NCBI GenBank assembly: GCA_946570335.1
Contig: CAMNYG010000096.1
Location: 1 to 5,896, forward strand
DNA from: an uncultured Dietzia sp.
GTDB lineage: Bacteria > Actinomycetota > Actinomycetes > Mycobacteriales > Mycobacteriaceae
Direction of reading: 5' to 3'
DNA length: 5,896 nucleotides
Both the position numbers and the translations under genes were made by a program. The notes under the pieces were generated by a model, which was not told the origin of the DNA, searched no databases, and worked only from the letters and a program-made list of their open reading frames with translations. How positions within the stretch are numbered: position 1 is the stretch's first letter; each line of letters opens with the position of its first letter. This document shows, one piece after another, positions 1-5,378 of the stretch.

Positions 1-473
1 AGTTCCAGCTCCCGGGGGTGCCCGCGCAGGTCACCGTCGACCTGCCCGAGGGCATCGCCCTTCCGGCGGGCCTCGAGCAGGCGGTCGCCCCGGTTCAGGA
101 GTTCGCCGCCCCCGCGCCCGAGGTCTCCACCGGTCAGAAGATTCTCGACGCCGCATCGACGCGCGTCGGTTCGCCCTACGTCTGGGGCGCCACCGGACCG
201 GACTCGTTCGACTGCTCCGGCCTCACCTCGTGGGCCTACCAGCAGGCCGGGATCTCCATCCCGCGCACCAGCCAGGCGCAGATCGGTGGCGGGACGCAGG
301 TCTCGAAGGCCGACCTGCAGCCGGGCGACATCGTCGCCTTCTACAGCGGCGCAAGCCATGTCGGCATCTACGCCGGCAACGGTCAGGTCGTCCACGCGCC
401 GTACTCCGGTACCTCGGTGAGCTACGCCCCGCTGGACTCCATGCCGTTCTACGGTGCGACCCGCTACTACTGA
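1..473 (+). CDS. NlpC/P60 family peptidoglycan endopeptidase, C-terminal part (5' end outside window)
   Basis: Secreted-type cysteine peptidase that would cleave peptidoglycan stem peptides (typically D-Glu to meso-DAP) in the cell wall. The reading frame is open to the window edge (first full codon at base 3), so the GTG at 18 is probably an internal valine and the N-terminus, including any signal peptide, is missing. Counting from the codon at 18, residues 1-38 form a Pro/Ala-rich linker and about 40-151 form the NlpC/P60 domain. The catalytic Cys is in the FDCSGL motif (Cys66, codon 213-215), the first His in SHVGIY (His114) and the second in VVHAP (His126), so the triad is complete. The domain ends at the protein C-terminus (ATRYY), as in Rip-type enzymes. 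More than half of its domain residues match the next gene, so the two are tandem paralogues. It is followed by a strong hairpin. In C. glutamicum two NlpC/P60 genes also precede pimB' (recalled). Which Rip subfamily it belongs to cannot be decided without the N-terminus. Confidence 0.93.
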   Translation, partial: FQLPGVPAQVTVDLPEGIALPAGLEQAVAPVQEFAAPAPEVSTGQKILDAASTRVGSPYVWGATGPDSFDCSGLTSWAYQQAGISIPRTSQAQIGGGTQVSKADLQPGDIVAFYSGASHVGIYAGNGQVVHAPYSGTSVSYAPLDSMPFYGATRYY

Positions 474-494
474 TCGGATCCACTGAACCTCGCC

Positions 495-535
495 AGACCC
501 CGCTGACCCGGCATAGAACCGGGCCAGCGGGGTCT
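495..535 (+). terminator. Hairpin terminator after the first NlpC/P60 gene
   Basis: A 17-base arm (495-511) and its near-complement (519-535) enclose a 7-base loop (CATAGAA). Sixteen of 17 positions pair; the exception is A506 against C524. The stem starts 21 bases after the stop codon and is very GC-rich. The bases that follow (TGTCGGCTG) contain no U-run, as is common for actinobacterial terminators. It separates the first hydrolase gene from the second, so the downstream gene probably needs its own promoter. In the opposite strand's RNA the mismatch would be a G-U wobble, so the hairpin could also work in that direction. Confidence 0.8.
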
Positions 536-544
536 TGTCGGCTG

Positions 545-550
545 TAACAT
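545..550 (+). promoter_or_regulatory. Possible -10 element for the RipC-like gene
   Basis: The 166 bases between the first stop (473) and the chosen ATG (640) hold the terminator and then about 100 bases in which a promoter is expected. TAACAT at 545-550 fits the actinobacterial TAnnnT -10 pattern and is preceded directly by TG. No convincing -35 hexamer lies 16-18 bases upstream, because that position falls inside the terminator stem. If used, transcription would start near 557 and leave a leader of about 80 bases. The rest of 551-639 shows no clear structure. Confidence 0.3.
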
Positions 551-639
551 TCCACGGTGCGCCCCCGATTCCACCGTTGGCATCCGCGCCGGCGGAGGCC
601 TGGGAATCCCCACCGAGTCGAGAGTTCGATCCACGTCAG

Positions 640-1734
640 ATGACCCGTCGTTTCAGTGCGGCCGCAGTTGGTGCGGCCATGGCAACAGTGCTCGTCTGTG
701 GCGGTGTCGCCGCCGCGCAGCCGGCGTCTCCAGATCAACAGCCTCCGGTCGAGATCTCGCCGCCGGTCGACGCCCCGGCGGACAGCACCCTGGGGGGCGC
801 GTCCTCGGCGGCGGGGGAGGACCTCGCTGAACTGTCGAGATTGTCCGAAGAGGCCGGGGCACTGGGAGAAGAACTCCACCTGGCCCGAGCGGAACTGGAC
901 CGGACGGTCGCAGAGCGGGACCGCCTCGAGCGCGCATCCGGTGTCGCCGCGGCGTTGGCGGCCACCGCCGAAGGGACGGCGCGTCGAGACCAGGTGGTCG
1001 TGGACCACCTCGCGGCGATGAGATATCGCGGCGGGGACACGGGGCCGACCCGCGCGGCGGTGTTGGCGGAGAGCCCCGAGGACCTGGTGCAGCGACTTGA
1101 TGCGCTCAGGCGGCTCTCCGGCGCGACCACCAGTGCGCTGGATGTCTCCAAGGCGGCCTCTGCCGAAGCCGTACGGCTCCGGGAAGAGGCCATGGGCGCC
1201 GCCGACGCCGCGAGGGCTGCAGCTGACGACGCCAGACAGAAAACCGACGATCTCGACCGTAGGTCGGACGAGATGCGCTCCCGGATGGACGAGGTCCGTC
1301 GGCGGGTCGACGCGCTCTCGGATTCACAGCGCGCGCTGTGGGCCGGTGGTCCGGTCGTCCCCGAGGGGTATGTGGCCCCGCCGGTGGACGGGATTAACTC
1401 CGCAGCCCTCCGGACCGCCTTGACACGGCTCGGTGCGCCCTATGCGTGGGGCGCGACGGGCCCCTCGGAGTTCGACTGTTCCGGTCTCATGGTGTGGTCG
1501 TACGCACAGGAGGGAAAGACGCTTCCCCGGTCGAGTCAGGCGCAGGCCGTCTCGGGTGCGCCGGTCGCGCCGGCGGACATGCAGCCGGGCGATCTGATCA
1601 TCTACTACCCGGGTGCCACCCACGTCGGAATGTACGCCGGGGGCGGTCTCGTCCTCCACGCCCCGACGTACGGTGTCCCGGTGAAACTGGAGAAAGCCGA
1701 CGCGATGCCGATCAGTGCTATCCGTCGGTACTGA
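640..1734 (+). CDS. RipC-like secreted NlpC/P60 peptidoglycan hydrolase with coiled-coil regulatory region
   Basis: Predicted 364-residue exported cell-wall endopeptidase. Residues 1-26 form a signal peptide: basic MTRR, a hydrophobic stretch, then an AAA site before Gln27; Cys20 is not in a good lipobox (Val precedes it). A Pro-rich spacer runs to about 50. Charged, Ala/Leu/Glu-rich helices at about 60-125 and 165-235 look like coiled coils and flank a short segment with SPEDLVQRLDALRRL, typical of RipC/PcsB-like proteins. The NlpC/P60 domain spans about 255-364, with Cys280 (FDCSGL), His328 (THVGMY) and His340 (VLHAP). In the family, the coiled coil couples the enzyme to the FtsEX complex for activation at the septum; that is known for relatives and inferred here. 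ATG 640 was chosen because it begins a proper signal peptide; the frame also opens at TTG 535, but that codon lies in the terminator stem. The ribosome binding site is weak (GAGAG at 620-624, 15 bases away). pimB' follows 48 bases later. Confidence 0.92.
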   Translation: MTRRFSAAAVGAAMATVLVCGGVAAAQPASPDQQPPVEISPPVDAPADSTLGGASSAAGEDLAELSRLSEEAGALGEELHLARAELDRTVAERDRLERASGVAAALAATAEGTARRDQVVVDHLAAMRYRGGDTGPTRAAVLAESPEDLVQRLDALRRLSGATTSALDVSKAASAEAVRLREEAMGAADAARAAADDARQKTDDLDRRSDEMRSRMDEVRRRVDALSDSQRALWAGGPVVPEGYVAPPVDGINSAALRTALTRLGAPYAWGATGPSEFDCSGLMVWSYAQEGKTLPRSSQAQAVSGAPVAPADMQPGDLIIYYPGATHVGMYAGGGLVLHAPTYGVPVKLEKADAMPISAIRRY

Positions 1735-1766
1735 CCCCGCGCTCTCGGGTCCGGCAGGTCGGGCGA

Positions 1767-1774
1767 GGGGGAGG
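1767..1774 (+). promoter_or_regulatory. Shine-Dalgarno sequence favouring the GTG start of pimB'
   Basis: GGGGGAGG ends 8 bases before GTG 1783, an ideal spacing. The other candidate start, ATG 1801, has its own GGAGG (1794-1798) but only 2 bases away, which is very tight. This site is the main reason for choosing 1783. Confidence 0.6.
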
Positions 1775-1782
1775 TCGGCCGT

Positions 1783-2934
1783 GTGGCAGGCTCGGAGGCG
1801 ATGACCAAGACCCTGCTGATCACCAACGACTACCCGCCCCGGCCCGGCGGCATCCAGTCGTACCTCGAGACGTATCTCGAGTATCTCGACCCTGACGACG
1901 TGGCGGTCCTGGCCTCGACGTTCCGCGGTGAGGAGTCGACCCGGTACGACGCGTCGAAACCCTACCTGGTGGAGCGGGTCCCCACCGAGATGCTGCTACC
2001 GACACCGGGTTTGGCCGCCCGGGCCCGGCGCCTGGCCGAGGACTTCGGTGCGACCACCATCTGGTTCGGTGCGGCCGCGCCCCTGGCCGCGATGGCTCCG
2101 GTGCTCAGGGAGGGTCCGGTGAACCGGATCGTGGCGAGCACACACGGCCATGAGGTCGGTTGGTCCATGCTCCCGGGTTCCCGTCACATGCTCCGATTGA
2201 TCGGTGACTCGACCGACGCCGTCACCTACGTCAGCGAGTACACGCGTCGTCGTTTCGCCTCGGCATTCGGTCCGCGGGCCAGGCTCGTACATCAGCCGGG
2301 AGGCGTGGACACGGACCGGTTCCGGCCCGACCCCGCGGCCCGCAGGGCGATCCGGGCCCGCTACGGGGTGACGGACAACGACGTGATCGTGTGTCTGTCC
2401 CGCCTGGTGCCCCGGAAGGGGCAGGACATGCTGATCCGCGCGATGCCGGAGATCGCCGGACACCTGCCTGATGCCGTCCTCGTCGTCGTCGGCGGCGGAC
2501 CCTACCGTAGAACCCTCGAGGGCCTCGCGCGACGCCACGGCGTCGCAGACCGGGTGATCTTCACCGGCCGGGTCGCCGCCGAGGAGATCGTCGACCACCA
2601 CCGCATGGCCGACGTCTTCGCCATGCCCTGCCGCACCCGTGGCGGCGGGCTGGACGTCGAGGGCCTCGGAATCGTCTACCTGGAGGCCTCGGCCTGTGGC
2701 GTGCCCGTGGTGGCCGGACGCAGCGGTGGCGCTCCCGAGACGGTCCAGCACGGCCGTACCGGATCGGTGGTGGACGGCACCTCCGTCAGGGAGATCAGCG
2801 AGTCCGTGATCGAGATCCTCGGGGACCGGCCCCGGGCATCCGCTATGGGCATGCGGGGCCGCAACTGGGTCCTGGACCGCTGGCGCTGGCAGGATCTGGC
2901 CGAAGACATGGAACGCGTGCTCTCGGGGGACTGA
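1783..2934 (+). CDS. pimB: GDP-mannose-dependent phosphatidylinositol monomannoside alpha-1,6-mannosyltransferase PimB'
   Basis: GT4-family retaining glycosyltransferase (GT-B fold), 383 residues, close to the family length. It transfers mannose from GDP-mannose to PIM1 to give PIM2 on the cytoplasmic face of the membrane, an early step in PIM, lipomannan and lipoarabinomannan synthesis. The N-terminal domain opens with TLLITNDYPPRPGGIQSYL (residues 10-28), the glycine-rich acceptor/phosphate loop characteristic of PimB' (M. tuberculosis Rv2188c, C. glutamicum cg2400), and has a conserved HGHE at 121-124. The C-terminal domain has the nucleotide-binding Arg207 and Lys212 (SRLVPRKGQ) and the EX7E motif Glu293-Glu301 (EGLGIVYLE), followed by the GGAPE loop at 315-319. 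GTG 1783 has the better Shine-Dalgarno, but homologues begin at about MTKTLL, which would be ATG 1801; the six extra residues are uncertain. It probably shares a transcript with the upstream RipC-like gene. Confidence 0.95.
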   Translation: MAGSEAMTKTLLITNDYPPRPGGIQSYLETYLEYLDPDDVAVLASTFRGEESTRYDASKPYLVERVPTEMLLPTPGLAARARRLAEDFGATTIWFGAAAPLAAMAPVLREGPVNRIVASTHGHEVGWSMLPGSRHMLRLIGDSTDAVTYVSEYTRRRFASAFGPRARLVHQPGGVDTDRFRPDPAARRAIRARYGVTDNDVIVCLSRLVPRKGQDMLIRAMPEIAGHLPDAVLVVVGGGPYRRTLEGLARRHGVADRVIFTGRVAAEEIVDHHRMADVFAMPCRTRGGGLDVEGLGIVYLEASACGVPVVAGRSGGAPETVQHGRTGSVVDGTSVREISESVIEILGDRPRASAMGMRGRNWVLDRWRWQDLAEDMERVLSGD

Positions 2935-2958
2935 CCCGCGAGAACACGCGCTCCGTGA

Positions 2959-2974
2959 CGCCGCGGCCGCGGTG
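2959..2974. terminator. Weak hairpin between convergent pimB' and fadD15-like genes
   Basis: The 46 bases between the two facing stops contain the perfect 12-base palindrome CCGCGGCCGCGG (2961-2972). Read as RNA from the + strand, it extends to a 6-pair stem (one G-U) with a 4-base GGCC loop. There is no U-run. It is the only candidate for ending both transcripts in this gap, but it is short and could be chance in such GC-rich DNA. Confidence 0.27.
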
Positions 2975-2980
2975 CCCGCT

Positions 2981-4780
2981 TCAGGCGTAGAGCGCCTCGA
3001 TCTGCTGCGCGTACTTCTGGTGCACCACGTTGCGCTTGACCTTGAGCGAGGCTGTCAGCTCCCCGGTCTCCTCGGTGAACTGATCCGGCAGCACGTGGTA
3101 CTTCTTGATCGATTCGGTGTGCGAGACCGATCGGTTGGCCCGCGCCAGTGTCTGATCCAGGTACTGGATCATGTCGGCGTCCTTGAGTAGTTCATAGAGT
3201 GAGCCGGTTTTGCCGTTCTGGCTCTTCCACCGCTCGAGTCCCTCCGGATCGAGGGTGAGCAACACGGAGATGAACGGTTGCCCGTCGCCCACGCACACGG
3301 CCTCGGCGACCAGGGGATCCGCGCGCAGGGCGTCCTCGAGCTGGTTGGGGGCGACGTTCTTGCCGCCCGCGGTGACGATGATCTCCTTCTTGCGGCCGGT
3401 GATCGTCAGGTAGCCGTCCTCGTCGAGGAAACCGAGATCGCCGGTGCGGAACCAACCGTCGGAGAACGCCTCGGCGGTGGCCTTGTCGTTCTGCCAGTAA
3501 CCCGAGGTCACCACGGGCCCGCTGACCTCGACCTCGCCGTCGGGGGCGATACGCACCGCGCAGCCGGGCAGTGGCTGGCCGACGCTACCGATGCGCATGT
3601 GGCCGGGTGTGTTGACGGTGATGGCCGCGCAGGTCTCCGTGAGGCCGTAGCCCTCGAAGATGTTCACGCCGATGCCGTCGAAGAAGTGGGTCAGCCGCTC
3701 ACCCAGCGCCGCACCGCCGGAGATGGCGATCTCGCAGCGGCCGCCGAGTGCGTTGACGAGTTTGGCGTAGACCAGCTTGGAGAACACCGCGTGGCGGAGC
3801 TTCAGGAGCGGGCCGATGCGGCCGTCCTGGCGTGCGCGCGAATACGCGACCGCGGTGTCGGTGGCCTTGTCGAACATCCAGGCCTTGAACGCGCCGCCGT
3901 CCTGGGCGGTGGCCTGGGCCTTGTTGAACACCTTCTGGAACACCCGGGGCACCGCCAGGATGTAGTGCGGGCGCATCTCGCCGAACGTGTCGACGAGGTT
4001 GGTCAGGTCGGACGAGTGGGCGATCGTGACACCGGCGTGGAATCCCGCGAACGTGATGGCGCGGGCCAGAACGTGGGCCAACGGCAGGAACATCACCGTG
4101 GTCGAGTCGTCGCGAAGGTAGTTCCTGAACGGGGTCTCGAGTACGGACAGCGTCTCGGACATGAAGTTCCGGTGGGTGAGCATGCAGCCCTTGGGGCGGC
4201 CCGTGGTCCCGGAAGTGTAGATGAGGGTCGCGGGGGAGTCGGCACTGACCGAGGCCCTCCGCTCGTTCAGAACGGACTCGTCCACAGCGGCGCCCTCGGC
4301 ACTGAGCGCGTCGATCACCGGGGTCTGACCGTCGATCACCAGTACTCGTGGGCCGGATTCCAGCCCGACGATCCCCTCGCGCGCCGTGACCGCATGGGAC
4401 TCGAGCTCGACGAAGATCAACCGGGCTGCGGAGTCCTCCATGATCCAGCGGATCTGCTCGGCGCTGGAGGAGTCGTAGACCGGCACGGTGACGCCGCCGA
4501 CGGCCCAGATCGCGAAATCGAGGACATTCCACTCGTAACGCGTCGAGCAGAGCAATGCGACCCGGTCACCGGCCTCGATGCCGCGGGCCACGAGGCCGCG
4601 CGCCACCGCGCGGACGGTGTCGGCGAACTCCCTGTTGGTCACATCGACCCACCTGCCGCCCACCGGTTTCTGGAACGCCACGTTGTCCGGGGTCTGCTCG
4701 GCTCGGTCGTACGCCGACTGGACGCATGACCAGTCGTCGGCGACGGTAAATGTGGCGGGTACGGCGACGTATTCGCGCAA
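2981..4780 (-). CDS. fadD15: FadD15-like long-chain fatty-acid-CoA ligase (acyl-CoA synthetase)
   Basis: ANL-superfamily adenylating enzyme, 599 residues, which would convert a long-chain fatty acid, ATP and CoA to acyl-CoA for beta-oxidation or lipid synthesis. Motifs appear in the expected order: the phosphate-binding loop LIYTSGTTGRPKG at 186-198; FLPLAHVLARA at 231-241; GYGLTET at 377-383; WFRTGDLG at 443-450 with the ribose-binding Asp448; the hinge region TGRKKEIIVTAGGKNVAP at 461-478; and a C-terminal LTASLKVKR with probable catalytic Lys580. The N-terminus MREYVAVPATFTV resembles recalled M. tuberculosis FadD15 (Rv2187), which supports the TTG start at 4780, as does GGAGG five bases upstream. 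The gene converges on pimB' and diverges from the SRPBCC gene, the same arrangement as in mycobacteria. A promoter with an embedded palindrome lies just upstream. Chain-length preference cannot be read from the sequence. Confidence 0.95.
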   Translation of the reverse strand: MREYVAVPATFTVADDWSCVQSAYDRAEQTPDNVAFQKPVGGRWVDVTNREFADTVRAVARGLVARGIEAGDRVALLCSTRYEWNVLDFAIWAVGGVTVPVYDSSSAEQIRWIMEDSAARLIFVELESHAVTAREGIVGLESGPRVLVIDGQTPVIDALSAEGAAVDESVLNERRASVSADSPATLIYTSGTTGRPKGCMLTHRNFMSETLSVLETPFRNYLRDDSTTVMFLPLAHVLARAITFAGFHAGVTIAHSSDLTNLVDTFGEMRPHYILAVPRVFQKVFNKAQATAQDGGAFKAWMFDKATDTAVAYSRARQDGRIGPLLKLRHAVFSKLVYAKLVNALGGRCEIAISGGAALGERLTHFFDGIGVNIFEGYGLTETCAAITVNTPGHMRIGSVGQPLPGCAVRIAPDGEVEVSGPVVTSGYWQNDKATAEAFSDGWFRTGDLGFLDEDGYLTITGRKKEIIVTAGGKNVAPNQLEDALRADPLVAEAVCVGDGQPFISVLLTLDPEGLERWKSQNGKTGSLYELLKDADMIQYLDQTLARANRSVSHTESIKKYHVLPDQFTEETGELTASLKVKRNVVHQKYAQQIEALYA

Positions 4781-4785
4781 AGGGT

Positions 4786-4790
4786 CCTCC
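4786..4790 (-). promoter_or_regulatory. Shine-Dalgarno for the TTG start of the fadD15-like gene
   Basis: On the minus strand GGAGG lies 5 bases before TTG 4780 (ACGGAGGACCCT then TTG). This good match supports the rare start codon; no in-frame ATG or GTG lies closer to a comparable site. Confidence 0.7.
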
Positions 4791-4821
4791 GTGGAGACGT
4801 TCGCTGTATGTCTGGCTCCTC

Positions 4822-4850
4822 ACACTATCCCCGGACCTGGTCCGCGGCTA
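4822..4850 (-). promoter_or_regulatory. Candidate promoter of the fadD15-like gene
   Basis: On the minus strand TAGTGT (4822-4827) fits the TAnnnT -10 pattern. A weak -35, TAGCCG (4845-4850, three of six matches to TTGACA), sits exactly 17 bases upstream. The predicted start near 4815 would give a leader of about 35 bases carrying the Shine-Dalgarno. The spacer is filled by a palindrome listed separately. Confidence 0.4.
4832..4844. promoter_or_regulatory. 13-base palindrome in the fadD15 promoter spacer, possible operator
   Basis: CGGACC-T-GGTCCG is a perfect 6-1-6 inverted repeat. It lies between the proposed -35 and -10 of the fadD15-like promoter, a typical repressor position. Which protein binds it, if any, is unknown. 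TetR- or GntR-type regulators of fatty-acid genes are an obvious possibility, but I do not recognise the sequence as a known box. Confidence 0.35.
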
Positions 4851-4881
4851 CGGCACCCGATGCCCGCTAGCTCGGCGAGGA

Positions 4882-4904
4882 CACATCTCGGGCCCCGATA
4901 TGTG
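4882..4904. promoter_or_regulatory. 23-base dyad just upstream of the SRPBCC gene
   Basis: Arms CACAT-c-TCGGG and CCCGA-t-ATGTG are symmetric about C4893, with 10 of 11 positions complementary. The right arm overlaps a poor -10-like TATGTG (4899-4904) and ends 12 bases before ATG 4917. It could be an operator covering the promoter or start site, or, if transcription begins upstream, a leader hairpin just before the ribosome binding site. The close pairing and the position argue against chance, but no known box is recognised. Confidence 0.45.
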
Positions 4905-4916
4905 AAGCTGGAGGGT

Positions 4917-5378
4917 ATGAGCGACGACAACGGCGTGCCCGAGGTCTGGCCGACCCGGGACTCCACGGTGGTCGAGGCGACGCCGGAAGCCGTCATGGCC
5001 GTGATCTCCGATTTCTCCGCATATCCAGAGTGGTCCACGTCGATCCGGGTGGCCGAGGTCCTGTCGGTCGGCCTCGACGATCGTCCCGATCGCGTGCGGT
5101 TCGAGCTCGAGGCGGGCGCGATAATCGACGAGTATGTTCTCGCCTACTCGTGGTCCGCGGACGACAGGGGACTCGAGTGGCGGCTCGAGAGCTCGACCCT
5201 GCAGAAGTCGCAACGGGGGAGCTACCGGCTCGAGCCGGTGGAGGGCGGCACGCGGGTCGACTACGAACTCGAGATCGAGCTCGCGGTCCCGGTGATCGGC
5301 AGCCTGCGCACCCGGGCCGAACGACGCATCCTCGGTGACGCACTGAGCGAACTGAAGCGGAGGGCTGAGGGCAGGTGA
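4917..5378 (+). CDS. SRPBCC (START/polyketide-cyclase-like) family protein, Rv2185c/TB16.3-like
   Basis: A 153-residue cytosolic protein of the SRPBCC superfamily, whose helix-grip fold encloses a hydrophobic ligand pocket. After a short leader come a strand and the first helix (STVVEATPEAVMAVISDFSA, 16-35), the conserved YPEWS at 36-40, alternating beta-strands at about 44-125 (DEYVLAYSW, GLEWRLESS, GSYRLEP, TRVDYELEIEL), and a long C-terminal helix at about 127-151 (RTRAERRILGDALSELKRRAE). Length and pattern match recalled mycobacterial Rv2185c (TB16.3), which sits at the same place beside fadD15 and an ArsA-like gene. No catalytic residues can be assigned and the ligand is unknown; lipid binding is only an inference from fold and neighbours. 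ATG 4917 aligns with the family start, although its GGAGG (4910-4914) is only 2 bases away. The frame stays open far upstream into the fadD15 region, but that part is a shadow. The stop overlaps the next start in GTGA, suggesting translational coupling. Confidence 0.87.
   Translation: MSDDNGVPEVWPTRDSTVVEATPEAVMAVISDFSAYPEWSTSIRVAEVLSVGLDDRPDRVRFELEAGAIIDEYVLAYSWSADDRGLEWRLESSTLQKSQRGSYRLEPVEGGTRVDYELEIELAVPVIGSLRTRAERRILGDALSELKRRAEGR

Noticed and set aside
544..549. GTAACA resembling an MtrA half-site upstream of the RipC-like gene
   Set aside because: MtrA regulates Rip-type genes in relatives, but sites are normally direct repeats and I see no second copy at suitable spacing.
535..639. 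Upstream TTG extension of the RipC-like protein
   Set aside because: The TTG begins in the last base of the terminator stem and would put 35 Pro-rich residues before an otherwise normal signal peptide.
223..1008. 261-codon minus-strand frame across both hydrolase genes and the terminator
   Set aside because: Arg-rich translation without domains, running through the terminator hairpin and a signal-peptide region that clearly code on the other strand.
1863..1889. Short repeated TATCTCGA-like units near the start of pimB'
   Set aside because: They encode YLETYLEYLD in the conserved N-terminal helix; simple codon repetition, not a separate repeat element.
1996..2751. 251-codon minus-strand frame inside pimB'
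   Set aside because: Shadow of a gene with all expected GT4 motifs; no independent ribosome site or domain.
3278..4729. Long open frame (483 codons) antisense to the fadD15-like gene
   Set aside because: It mirrors a well-conserved ligase gene in GC-rich DNA, where antisense frames stay open by codon bias. Its composition is low-complexity Gly/Val/Asp/Arg with no recognisable domain.
5100..5280. Cluster of five CTCGAG hexamers in the SRPBCC gene
   Set aside because: Each one encodes Leu-Glu with preferred codons in beta-strand segments; the cluster is explained by protein sequence and codon bias.
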